64,000 nucleotides of DNA from positions 640,395 through 704,394 of the forward strand of contig CP150563.1 in the NCBI GenBank assembly GCA_049487715.1. Direction: 5' to 3'. Of the stretch, positions 42,583 through 51,859 are shown piece after piece; position 1 is the first letter of the stretch, and each line of letters begins with the position of its first letter. The DNA comes from Pycnococcus provasolii (lineage: Eukaryota > Chlorophyta > Pseudoscourfieldiophyceae > Pseudoscourfieldiales). Made by a program: the position numbers and the translations under genes. Under the pieces are notes generated by a model. It saw only the letters and a program-made list of their open reading frames with translations, was not told the origin of the DNA and searched no databases.

Positions 42583-43662
42583 TTACACGTGTTGATTTTC
42601 GTTCGTTGGCACAACGGCGGGAGTGGGAAACAGTTCGAAGCGGTCAACTTCACGAAGAAGCTCGACAAGCTTGCTTGCGGCATACTCGATAATTAGCTCG
42701 CCTTTTTCAGATGACGCGATCGTTGCGTCGCCCATAGCTCCACTTTCGCTGAGATCCTCAGTTAACCATCCAAATCCAACTCCACCTTCCGGAGTTAGCA
42801 ATTGAAAACCCTCCTCTTTCACCATCGCCTCGCCGCGACTTTTAAAATTTGCAAGCAAAGACTCTCGCACAAGGTCAGGACGCAGCGCGAGCATCATGCT
42901 CGTCTCAATGGCGCCAGCATGTATGCCGTGACGCAGCTCGTCGTCCGGGAAGATGTTTTCCGGCACGCCGAAGCTGAACCAAGACAACGTGATGACCGTC
43001 ATGCCTAACCGACTCCTTAGATCGCGTGCGACGATTTCCATCACTTGAGGCTGTCCACCGTGGCTGTTAAAAATCACGAGCTTGCGTATGCCACTCCGGT
43101 ACGCCGACTCAGCTACATCCGTCCACAGGGCGGCGAGCGTCTCTGTACGCAGGCTGAGCGTTCCCGCGAACGAGTCGTGCTCGACGCTCTTTCCGATTGG
43201 CAGGTGAGGAAGTACGAGAAGTTTTTTTGCAAAATTTGCGTCTTCTCTGTTCGCCATCTCGAGCGCGGCGTTCAGCACGCCCTCGTTGAGCAGTCTGTCC
43301 ACGGAGAGTGGCAGGTGCGGTCCATGTTGCTCCGTGGCGGAGACGGGCATTATCGCAATTGCGTCTGCTGTTCGCACACGAACTTCTTCCGTGGTCATAT
43401 CGTCCCAGTCGTTGCCGTGGTGCTGTTTTGCGGGAAACGACGACTCCGGTCTTCTGTGTGCAGACTCTGGCTTGCCCTGCGTCGGCGCGCCGTTGCCGTT
43501 GCCGTTGCCCGGTGCGTGTTCTTTGTGTGTGGGCATGAAGCATCCGGCGGATCCCTTGCACTTTGGGTCAGAGGCGTCGGATCGGTGTGCGTTTGTTTTT
43601 GGGATGTACCTCCTATGCAAGGTGCGCTGCAGTGCAGGCAGGCGTATTCGCGTGGTCGCCAT
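42583..43662 (-). CDS. Creatininase/formamide-hydrolase family amidohydrolase
   Basis: The family includes creatininase and the metal-dependent amidohydrolases of riboflavin/F420 and mycofactocin biosynthesis. The 359-residue product has an N-terminal extension of about 85 residues (MATTRIRLPALQRTLHRRY, mitochondrial- or plastid-like). The core has metal ligands in TEQHGPHLPLSVD (Glu, His, Asp), FNSHGGQ and GIHAGAIETSMML (His, Glu), so an active binuclear metal site is expected. The substrate is unknown. Relatives are mostly bacterial and archaeal and are also found in algae and plants. The ATG at 43662 follows an in-frame GTG. The stop codon overlaps a TGTAA on the sense strand. Confidence 0.85.
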   Translation of the reverse strand: MATTRIRLPALQRTLHRRYIPKTNAHRSDASDPKCKGSAGCFMPTHKEHAPGNGNGNGAPTQGKPESAHRRPESSFPAKQHHGNDWDDMTTEEVRVRTADAIAIMPVSATEQHGPHLPLSVDRLLNEGVLNAALEMANREDANFAKKLLVLPHLPIGKSVEHDSFAGTLSLRTETLAALWTDVAESAYRSGIRKLVIFNSHGGQPQVMEIVARDLRSRLGMTVITLSWFSFGVPENIFPDDELRHGIHAGAIETSMMLALRPDLVRESLLANFKSRGEAMVKEEGFQLLTPEGGVGFGWLTEDLSESGAMGDATIASSEKGELIIEYAASKLVELLREVDRFELFPTPAVVPTNENQHV

Positions 43663-43825
43663 CACGGAGCGGAGTAGGCAAGTGATGGGAAGGGGGGGAG
43701 AGTTCCAGTGGCGGTTCCAGGACGGATCCCCGATCCTACCAGCTCAAAGGCAAGTGCGGGGGCCGGGACCTTTTCTGGGGAGCACAGTCAGCACTCTCGT
43801 CTCGGCACACCACTCGATCCGAATC

Positions 43826-45012
43826 ATGTCGTGCGCTCGCACGCGTCTCCCTTACACTAGTGGTAGTGGTAATAAGACAACAACCAGAAGCAGTGTTATA
43901 TGCAGGTCGTCGTCGTCGTTAGCAGGGCCGTCATCATCGCCCGTCGTTGTTTCGACGGATGTGTGCCTACGTGACCTGGGATGCGACTTTGTACTGAGGA
44001 GCTTGGGCGAGGAGGACATGGAGAAGGTGAAAGATATGCTCAGCAGCGTCGACTTCGACGTTAGCGTCGACGACTGGAGAGAGGTGGGAACGGCTCTCGC
44101 CATTTGCGAGAAAAGTACAAACGCGCTCGTCGGATCCGTCACCACCTACACGTATCCATCGAAAACGGGAGACGAAGAAACGATGACATGGCTCGGAAAC
44201 CTTGTCGTCCATCCCGAGTATCGTTCGCGAGGTGGTAAGTCGACAATCTCTCGTTTATGTGGCTGGCGGAAGAAAGAAACACACACTAACAACAACCCGA
44301 AACAAAACAAACTTTCACAGCCGCGAGTATTCTGTTGGACGTAGCACTTAGTAATCTTCCAGCAACGACGACGACATTTCTCGACGCGAGTCCGCAGGGA
44401 CACCACCTCTACGAGAAGCACGGCTTTCGCGACGTCATGCACATAATGACGCTCGAATGCAAGGGTGCAATGGCAGCAGGTCATGCGCTCCGTGAGCTTC
44501 GCCGCCGCACGGGAAGCTATAGTGACGGTGATGTGCGCCCCGTATCGACGGAGCGCGACATCGAGATCGTCGAGGCGATGGATGAAGCTGTCTTCGGCGC
44601 GCCGCGCGCCAACCTCATCGAAGCGTGGCGCACGTCATGCACGCATGGATCGTACGTCGACGACAACGCTTACGCACTCGCGCATCGGCGTGGGCGGACG
44701 CTATTTGTCGGCCCATGCGGCGTCGTGTCGTCCAACGCCGGCGCCGTCGAGGAGGAGCTTCTTCCACCGGCGCTTGACGCAATCAGCCGCACGCTCGGTG
44801 ATTGCCTTTTGGAGGTGGAGGGAGGCATGGCGGATAAGGTGATGCTGTACGTCCCCAAGTCTCGCACGGCGTGGCGTAATTGGCTGTGTGAGCTTGGATT
44901 TCACGAGCACGACGAGACGACAACGCGCATGTCGCTCGGAGACGATGCACCTCGCGAAGAACTTCCTATTTGGAAAGGCTTTGTGGCTTTGGGCACCCTC
45001 GACTTTGGATGA
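43826..45012 (+). CDS. Tandem GNAT-family N-acetyltransferase, two exons
   Basis: Exon 1 is 43826-44234 and exon 2 is 44321-45012. The intron 44235-44320 begins GTAAGT and ends CAG, splitting an Ala codon. The splice restores the acetyl-CoA signature: NLVVHPEYRSRG joins AASILLDVAL, giving R-x-x-G-x-A. The 366-residue product has an N-terminal Ser/Thr-rich extension (about 1-45), an active-looking GNAT domain (about 55-195) and a second GNAT-like half (about 195-350, ending AWRNWLCELGFHEHDE) as in the YitH/Acetyltransf_18 type. The substrate is unknown. The sequence after the stop resembles the shared 3' element of three other genes. Confidence 0.82.
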
Positions 45013-45030
45013 CGAACTTCACATGTGGTT

Positions 45031-45062
45031 GCTCAATCAGCAATGGAATAATGTACTTTACT
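45031..45062 (+). promoter_or_regulatory. Shared 3' element, copy D (after GNAT gene), diverged
   Basis: Eighteen bases after the stop the sense strand reads GCTCAATCAGCAATGGAATA then ATGTACTTTAC, matching the CTCATTCAGTAATGGAGT then GTACTTTA pattern with several changes and a 3-base insertion. Confidence 0.45.
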
Positions 45063-45441
45063 TCATACACCTTGCACATTCACCATTCAGCCCATTCAGC
45101 AGTGCCGTTTGTATGTAGTACTGCCAAATAAAAGTTTTACATGGCGCTCGTAGTAGTCAGTTCGCGACTTCGAGGCTTTCGCGCAATCCACCGGTGTTGC
45201 ATCCCTATGATTAGGGTGGTCAAGTGTCTGGCCGCGAGCTTCAGGGGGCACTTTTTCCTGGCCAAGAGATCTCCTTCGCTCCCATTCGCTTTTTATCATC
45301 CACATTTTCCGAGCCAGCCTGGGCGTCAGAGGCCGCAACTCGCTCTGAGCCACAAGACCCTCCCAGGGCCACCGCTTTTAGAACACGTCGCCCCCCACAC
45401 GCTGCCATCACGCGATCAAAACACAACCACACAACTTACCC
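45063..45441. other. Intergenic region between two plus-strand genes
   Basis: No gene seen. A long frame starting at 45141 merely reads through into the out-of-frame Thr repeat of the next gene. Confidence 0.45.
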
Positions 45442-48024
45442 ATGAGGATGTCCGCTTGCATGAACATGGCCGCCTCGAGCCGCTACGCCATGGTGGCCGT
45501 GCTGCTTTTTGCCAGCGTGCTTGGTGTTCCCGCGCCACCGAGCGCAGGACCGTCAACTTACCAACCGACTCCGGCTCCGACTCCGACGTACTCGCCGCCA
45601 CCACCAACGACGACGACGACGATGGCCCCGACTACTACAACGACGACGGAGGCCCCGACTACTACAACGACGACGGAGGCCCCGACTACTACAACGACGA
45701 CGGAGGCCCCAACTACTACAACGACGACGACGGAGGCCCCGACTACTACAACGACGACGGCGACCCCGACTACGACTGTAGCGACTCAGTCTGTTGCCAC
45801 GACAGGCGCGCCGATTACGGTGGCCACGACGGCCGCGGCGACGACGACGACGGCCGCGGCGGCGACGACGACAACGGCCGCGGCGACGACGACGACGGCC
45901 GTGGCGACGACGACTGCTGCGGCGACGACGACTGCCGCAGCGATCACGACTACTGCTGCTGCACCTGTAGTGGCGACTACAGGCTTCGTTGCAAAATCGT
46001 CGGTGACGTTAGGCGGCGTCACCGTGGAGACATTCGACGAGGCTAACTTCAAGTCAGGTGTTGCGAAAACGTTCGGTGGAGAACCGAACTTGGTGCAGAT
46101 CCTGGACGTAAGCGAGGTTTCGCGACGCCGCAGTCTCCTCGCTTCAGGCGTGAAGGTGGACTTCCAGATTGTTGCCGTGGACGCGTCCGATGCCACGATG
46201 ATTGCCGCGGAGTTGGTCAAAGAATCCAACAAGGGGAAGATGCTTGAATCTCTGAAAGCTGAGGGCGTTCCTGTGACGTCCATCGTCGCGGTGGAATCGA
46301 CGTCTGTCGACCTGGATAGTGCTGCACCCACGCGTGCTGTGCACGGCACACTGCTCGTGTATGGAATGGGCGCCGAGAAAGTGACTGAGGCTGTCGTGAC
46401 GGCATTCCTTAAGAAGGAATCGAAGGCGAGCGACGTCATTGTTGGCAAAACCCCGGAAGGGAAGTCCCTTGGCGAGATCAAGGGTTTCATGTTCAACGTG
46501 ACTGGAATCGATGCGGATAACTTTATCCCGTTTCTTACCATGCTCCGCGTCATGCCAACTGCTCACATGGGCATTTCCGGCGCGGGGATTTACGTGACTG
46601 GTATCACACACCCTTCGTTCGAAACGTGTCCGACGGGATCGACATGGATGGATGCGCTCAAGGTGCACGAGGGTGGCGAAAGCAAGAAGGCGATCAGCAT
46701 GCTTCACCGCATCCTCGAGTGCACGTCGCACGCCGCGGGAGGCAAGGAGGCGAGCACAGAGTTCGACGCGAACAACTACAACATCCTCGGATTCATCACT
46801 CGCAACATGACAACGCCCGATTTGGTCAAGTCGGAGATCTACTACAAGCGCGCTCTTCAACTGAGCCCGCTTCACACAGGCGCACTCGGCTATCTCGGCG
46901 AGCTTTACATGAAGTTGGGCAAGAATGTCCTTGCTCGCAGCCTGCTCGCCACGATGACGATGAAGGCATGCCCGAAAATCGAGGGTGAATGCGAAGATCG
47001 CATCTTTCTCATGAACAAGCTCAACGAGCGCGGTGTTTCAACAGACCTGCCCACTGCAGTTGACGTGGTGAAGTCCACATTCACCGTGGCAACCGAGCTG
47101 CTTACCATGACTGGACTTGTGAGTACAATTGGCGCATTGAAAGGCTCGTACACGCTGTTCCTTCCGACTGACGACGCATTCCGCGCCGAACTGTCCAACG
47201 CGGCGTCTGGCGAGCAGATGGCAGCCATGAGCGCCAAGGAGGTTGCTAGTATGCTGTTGTCAGCCAATGGCGAAGAGGCGGTGAAGGCGCTTCTCTTGAA
47301 CCATGTCATGCCTGACGCGATGGTTATGAGCTACGACGTCGGCAGTCCAACCACGTCGGTGAAAATGGCCGGTGGAAGTGAGATGATACTCAGCAAGGAT
47401 TCCAATGAGATGCTGATGAACTTTGGATCCGACGTCATCGTTCTTCCGGCATACATCAATATGGTCGGTGCCCCAAATGGACCAAATGAAATGGGTGCCG
47501 TGATTCATGGCGTCAGCGGCTTGATTTCCCCTCCACCAGCGCCTTCGGCTCCGAAGGAAGTGCCGATTGACTACATTGCATTGTACGACAACGCCAACGC
47601 TCGCTCGATGACGGCTGAGTTGGGAACGACACTTGTTTTCGAATGGACAGGTCGTCACAATGTTTACGAGATGGCGAGCAAGGAGGCGTTTGAAAAATGC
47701 GACTTCACAAATGCGAAAATGCTTGGAGATACCAGCCCTCTTAAGGTGACTATTGACAAGGTTCCCGTTTACTATGCTTGCGAGATTGGTTCTCACTGTT
47801 CCGAAGGACAGAAGTTGGCAGTGACCAGTTCCGGAGCACCTGCTCCCACGACAACGCCCGCGGCGCCGACGACGACGGCGATGACGACAACAGCGAAAAC
47901 CACGAAAGCTCAGGTGAAGGTGGTGACTACGAAGGCTCCGACTGACATCAAAACATCGTCCGCAGGCATGGATCGTGCCACGACTGCAGTGTTAGTGGTC
48001 GTAGGCGCAGCACTCGTGGCGTAA
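45442..48024 (+). CDS. Secreted GPI-type surface protein with Thr-rich, TPR-like, FAS1 and stellacyanin-like domains
   Basis: The 860-residue product has a signal peptide (to about residue 30), a Pro/Thr mucin-like stretch with TTTTTTEAP repeats (about 50-170), and two related alpha/beta modules (about 180-375). A TPR-like segment follows (about 406-512, YYKRALQLSPLHTGALGYLGELY), then a FAS1 adhesion domain (about 540-696, YTLFLPTDDAF ... NHVMPDA ... VIHGVSG) and a cupredoxin domain (about 708-795). The cupredoxin keeps the type 1 copper ligands His (GRHNVY), Cys (YYACEIG) and His (SHCSEGQ), with Gln in place of Met as in stellacyanin. A second Thr-rich linker and a hydrophobic C-terminus (STAVLVVVGAALVA-like) suggest a GPI anchor. 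It may sit in the wall or outer surface; a redox or copper role is inferred. Confidence 0.8.
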   Translation: MRMSACMNMAASSRYAMVAVLLFASVLGVPAPPSAGPSTYQPTPAPTPTYSPPPPTTTTTMAPTTTTTTEAPTTTTTTEAPTTTTTTEAPTTTTTTTEAPTTTTTTATPTTTVATQSVATTGAPITVATTAAATTTTAAAATTTTAAATTTTAVATTTAAATTTAAAITTTAAAPVVATTGFVAKSSVTLGGVTVETFDEANFKSGVAKTFGGEPNLVQILDVSEVSRRRSLLASGVKVDFQIVAVDASDATMIAAELVKESNKGKMLESLKAEGVPVTSIVAVESTSVDLDSAAPTRAVHGTLLVYGMGAEKVTEAVVTAFLKKESKASDVIVGKTPEGKSLGEIKGFMFNVTGIDADNFIPFLTMLRVMPTAHMGISGAGIYVTGITHPSFETCPTGSTWMDALKVHEGGESKKAISMLHRILECTSHAAGGKEASTEFDANNYNILGFITRNMTTPDLVKSEIYYKRALQLSPLHTGALGYLGELYMKLGKNVLARSLLATMTMKACPKIEGECEDRIFLMNKLNERGVSTDLPTAVDVVKSTFTVATELLTMTGLVSTIGALKGSYTLFLPTDDAFRAELSNAASGEQMAAMSAKEVASMLLSANGEEAVKALLLNHVMPDAMVMSYDVGSPTTSVKMAGGSEMILSKDSNEMLMNFGSDVIVLPAYINMVGAPNGPNEMGAVIHGVSGLISPPPAPSAPKEVPIDYIALYDNANARSMTAELGTTLVFEWTGRHNVYEMASKEAFEKCDFTNAKMLGDTSPLKVTIDKVPVYYACEIGSHCSEGQKLAVTSSGAPAPTTTPAAPTTTAMTTTAKTTKAQVKVVTTKAPTDIKTSSAGMDRATTAVLVVVGAALVA
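45603..45785 (+). repeat. 27-bp minisatellite coding for TTTTTTEAP units
   Basis: About four to five near-identical copies of a 27-base unit (ACTACTACAACGACGACGGA then GGCCCCG), with one copy lengthened by a triplet. In frame they give O-glycosylation-type Thr repeats. Confidence 0.8.
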
Positions 48025-48289
48025 ACACAAGAAAACCACAGCATCATTCCAAATAAAAACCTGACTTTGAAGAAAACAAAACGCGATGCGCGAGGATTTG
48101 CGCGAGAAACGATCGGACGAAGAAAAGCACTGCACCAAATTCCTTTTTATTTTTAGAGTCAACCATTCTTTTTTCTTTTCTTCACACAAATCAAGCTCTA
48201 AAGCATTCCCCTCCTCCTAACTCACTCTCTCCACACTTTTCACTTCACCCGTTTCTTCCAATCAGCCTCCTCTCACTCAAAGAATCATC

Positions 48290-51130
48290 TCATGCCGTTT
48301 GCTGGAAGCGAATTTCACGGCGCTGGTGGTCAAACACGTATCCCGCTCGCTTGAAAGCTGCGCTGTCGTAGAACGCAGCAGCATCCTCCGCGCCAACCGC
48401 ACACTCGCGCAGCTTACTCTCAAAGTCTGCGACGCCCACCGCGACAGTGGGGCGTTCGGGCGTCGCCTGCGTCAGGTTGATCGCGGAATTCGGGTCGCGC
48501 GAATCCATGACGCGGCGCCAGTGCATGAGTTCGCGAAGTGCGTGTAGGCACACATCGTCGCGCTCCCGTGCCTTGTTGAGGAATCGGCGGAATCGGCGCG
48601 TCAGGCTCGCCTGTGCGCCGTACTTCTGCGTGCCGATGAAGGACTCGAGCATGATGCGGATAGCGAAGTCGACGTCCGTATCCGTCACGTGCGATCGAAG
48701 GTGCATGCGCGCGTGCGCCTCGGCCATGCGAATCATCGACTCGAGGTGGCGAACGGCGATGGGAGCACCGTGGCCGTTAGCCGACTCGCGGCGCAGCTCG
48801 GCATATACGTTCGCGAGCTTTTCCACGTCCGCCTCCGACAGCTTTGGCGCAGCCTGGCTCTTCGCGTAAAGGATGTACTTCTTGAGCGTCTCCATATCGA
48901 GCATGTCCGTCGGCAAGTCACCCTCCGCGCTTCCTGCGCCGCCGCGCGTGGCAGTCTGAGGCGTTGCGCCCTCAGCAGCCGTCTGCTCCGGCGCGGATGA
49001 TGGCACGGTAGTTGGTGCCGCACCTTCCTCGAGCGTCACGGGGTGATTTGCTGCATGGCTCTCGACAACGAAGCGAGCAAGGCGCTCGTCTGTGCTGGGG
49101 TCCACGGTGTCCCGAATCACGCATAGACAGTCAAAGCGCGACAAAATGGGTTCCGTGAGCTCGACGTTCTCGTGGAATGCGATCGATGGGTTGTAGCGAC
49201 CTCCGATGGGGTTCGCCGCAGCCACCACCGCGCAGCGCGCCTGAAGGCTGGTGACAATGCCAGCCTTGGAAATGGAGATGCTCTGCTGCTCCATCGCCTC
49301 GTGGATCGACACACGGTCCTGCTCGTTCATCTTGTCGAACTCATCAATGAGGCAGGTGCCGCGGTCCGCCATAACAAGCGCGCCACCCTCGAGAGTCCAC
49401 TCACGTGTGATGGAGTCTTTGTGCACGGACGCCGTCAGGCCAACGGCAGACGCACCCTTGCCCGTCGTGTACACGGCCCGCGAGGACACCTTTTCGACGT
49501 ACTTGAGGAATTGGCTCTTTGCCGTTCCGGGATCTCCAAGAAGGAGGATGTTGATGTCTCCACGCACGCGGTGCTTGCCGTGAACCTTCTCCTGTCCACC
49601 GAACAGGCTCAGTGCGATCGCCGCCTTGACGTGGTGGTGCCCGTAGATGGACGGTGCGATCGAACGCAGGATCTTCGCGCCAATCTTCGGATCGCGGCTC
49701 AGCTGCGCCATTTCCTCACGATCGGCGTCACTCAACCGGCTGTCTCCGCCGAAGCGCCCTGTGCCGGGCACGTCGTCAACCTTGTGGATGTGATTCGCCT
49801 CGATGACCGTGGAGAACACGGGGAACCCGAGCTTGGTGTTCAGCGAGGCGTCGAATGCGTTTGTGTAGATACCGGTGAGCTCAATTTCCTCGCCAGGGCG
49901 GCAGTTGTCGATGAGGTCGTGCACGAGCGTCACCTCCTTGGTTCGAGGAAGGCGACCGGGAGGCACCTTGTTCGGCGGTTCCTGCAGCGTGATTTTCTGG
50001 AAGTTGCGGTACGTCGTCTTTGCCGCGTTCAACTCGAACGGCCCGCGGCTCTGGCACGCAATGCAAGCGCTCGGGGCAATCTCGTGGTCAGTGTCCTGGT
50101 GGAAAGGTCCATTCACGCGCTGGCACTTCATGCACGTGAAGTATGCCGTGTGCACCTGAGGGAGCACATTCGTGCGCCTCGTGACGACGCCGGACGTCTT
50201 GACGAGCACGTTGAGGTGCACCTGGCGAATGTCGCGCAGCGCATCGCTGATGGGAAGGTCTTTCACGCGCACGTAGATGGCGTCGTGAATCTCGTCGTAG
50301 CGCGGGAAGATGGACAGCACGAACTCCTTCGCCACCTCGCCGAACAGAGCAAGCATCTTTTTGGGGACGTCGGCGACCCAAATACTCAGAACGGGCTCGG
50401 CATGGCTGAGGTGCATGTAGCTCACCTCGAGGCTTGCCAAGTTGGCACGGCACATGGCGTTTGCCTGCATGGGGTAGAACGGCTTGGGCGACTGCTCTTG
50501 GGCGACGTACGTCTTGAGGAACCGCATGAAGTTCTTCTTCACCTCACGCTGAACGGGTGCCGTGTCGATCCAGTCGCTGAGCTTGCCGCGGTAGTTCTGC
50601 AGGTTCACGGGCATGTCACCCTCCTCGTCTTCGTCATCGCCGAAAATTCCGTAGCCCCCAAGTCCTCCCATGTCGCCACCCGCAAGTGCGCGTCGTCGAC
50701 GACGCGCACGCCTCGCCTCCTCGACGTCGTCCTCCTCGTCGCCCGCCGCGAGAGCACCCGGAAGCCTCTGCCCGCGTGCCCTGCGTCGGTCACGCCTGTC
50801 GAGCTCGACATCCGCCGCGCGCCTATCAACCGCGAGCTGGCCTTCACTCCTCTGATCGGCGAACGCGTCGTCGATGCCCTCTTCGCCGTAGTGGTCCATC
50901 GCGTCGATCGCGCGGTAGTCCTCGCGCATCTGGTTCATGTCCATGAGGTCTTCCCCCTCCTCCTCCTCCTCCTCGACGTCGACGTCGTCGTCGTCGACGA
51001 CGCGCTCCTCGCGGTCGTCATCGCCATCCTCGTTTTGCCTGTTAACGCCCTGCGAGAACGGGTCCGCCCCTGACGAGGACCTGTCATTCTCCATCACTTC
51101 ATCGCCTTGCGAGTTGTCGCGGGACGACAT
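48290..51130 (-). CDS. MCM2: DNA replication licensing factor MCM2
   Basis: MCM2 is a subunit of the MCM2-7 replicative helicase. The 946-residue product has an acidic Ser/Asp-rich N-terminus (histone-binding region in other MCM2), then the MCM N-terminal domain with a C4 zinc motif (FTCMKCQ ... CIACQSRGPF). The AAA+ domain follows with Walker A GDPGTAKSQ, Walker B CLIDEFDKM and arginine finger SRFD. A C-terminal winged-helix-like part ends in YVFDHQRREIRFQQ. The acidic start (DVDVEEEEEEGEDLMDMNQMREDYRAIDAMDHY) and total length identify MCM2 rather than the other five. ATG 51130 is the first ATG in the frame, which opens further upstream only at a TTG (51202). The region upstream is pyrimidine-rich on the sense strand. 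Confidence 0.95.
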   Translation of the reverse strand: MSSRDNSQGDEVMENDRSSSGADPFSQGVNRQNEDGDDDREERVVDDDDVDVEEEEEEGEDLMDMNQMREDYRAIDAMDHYGEEGIDDAFADQRSEGQLAVDRRAADVELDRRDRRRARGQRLPGALAAGDEEDDVEEARRARRRRRALAGGDMGGLGGYGIFGDDEDEEGDMPVNLQNYRGKLSDWIDTAPVQREVKKNFMRFLKTYVAQEQSPKPFYPMQANAMCRANLASLEVSYMHLSHAEPVLSIWVADVPKKMLALFGEVAKEFVLSIFPRYDEIHDAIYVRVKDLPISDALRDIRQVHLNVLVKTSGVVTRRTNVLPQVHTAYFTCMKCQRVNGPFHQDTDHEIAPSACIACQSRGPFELNAAKTTYRNFQKITLQEPPNKVPPGRLPRTKEVTLVHDLIDNCRPGEEIELTGIYTNAFDASLNTKLGFPVFSTVIEANHIHKVDDVPGTGRFGGDSRLSDADREEMAQLSRDPKIGAKILRSIAPSIYGHHHVKAAIALSLFGGQEKVHGKHRVRGDINILLLGDPGTAKSQFLKYVEKVSSRAVYTTGKGASAVGLTASVHKDSITREWTLEGGALVMADRGTCLIDEFDKMNEQDRVSIHEAMEQQSISISKAGIVTSLQARCAVVAAANPIGGRYNPSIAFHENVELTEPILSRFDCLCVIRDTVDPSTDERLARFVVESHAANHPVTLEEGAAPTTVPSSAPEQTAAEGATPQTATRGGAGSAEGDLPTDMLDMETLKKYILYAKSQAAPKLSEADVEKLANVYAELRRESANGHGAPIAVRHLESMIRMAEAHARMHLRSHVTDTDVDFAIRIMLESFIGTQKYGAQASLTRRFRRFLNKARERDDVCLHALRELMHWRRVMDSRDPNSAINLTQATPERPTVAVGVADFESKLRECAVGAEDAAAFYDSAAFKRAGYVFDHQRREIRFQQTA

Positions 51131-51859
51131 GTTGCTTTGTTCGGATACGTGCGGAGAAGAAGAAGAATGCGGTTTCCGTAAGCTGGATGAGTCAAAAAGC
51201 AAGCAGAGGTAAGTGAGTGCTTATTGATGGCGTGCTTAGTGATGGCGTAGCGAGTGATGGGGCGTGTTGGTTGTGGTTGTGTGATATGGGGAGGGAAGGG
51301 AAGGGCCGGGCAGTATTTGGTCGGGGGAAGCGGGAGGGCTGAACGGGAGGAGGAGGGCGGGAAACGGAAATCAATCACGGCATGGGCAAGGGGCAAGGCA
51401 AGGGGGGAAGAAAGGGAAAGGGAAGGGCTGAAAAGGAAAGGCTGAAGGGGGGAAGAAGGGAAAGGGAAGGGAAGGGAAGGCGCCTCGAGGCGAAAAGTGA
51501 AAATCCCAAAGGAGGCGGGAAAGGGAAGGGCAGAAAAAACAGGCATGTCAGGTGAAAGCGTGGGGATGCACTGCTGGACCAAATTGCAGGTGCAGAGGCG
51601 CCAACTCTCGCATCGCGTAGAAGCATCGCGTTATGATCGCGTTAGCATCGCGTTGACCTTTCGTCTGTTTGTTCTGTGCGTCGCCCCAGTGCATCTGCCT
51701 GCATCTGTCATCGCTCCCCGGAGTCGTCGCCCGGTCCTCGTCCTCGTCCTCCTCCTCCCCGACCGCCTGTGTGTCCCGGGTCACGTGACGACCCAACAAT
51801 AACCTCGCCTCCACCTCCACCTCGACGACAACAACAACAACGACAACAACAACGCGACG
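51131..51859. promoter_or_regulatory. Divergent promoter region with strong purine tract
   Basis: Bases 51275-51540 on the + strand are almost wholly purine (repeated GGGAAGG), so pyrimidine-rich on the MCM2 sense strand. Bases 51718-51765 are pyrimidine-rich on the + strand ahead of the plus-strand gene, followed by (ACA)n at 51827-51853. Confidence 0.55.

Noticed and set aside
44235-44344. Read-through of the GNAT first exon into the intron
   Set aside because: The GTAAGT...CAG junction restores the acetyl-CoA motif and joins to a long second exon, so the read-through end is not real.
45141-46046. Asp/Tyr-rich 301-codon frame overlapping the FAS1 gene start
   Set aside because: It is the Thr-repeat minisatellite read in another frame (DDGGPDYYND units); the in-frame product has a signal peptide and known domains.
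49172-51073. A 633-codon open frame on the + strand opposite MCM2
   Set aside because: It is an exact antisense shadow of the MCM2 frame, caused by high GC at third positions, with no domain features of its own.
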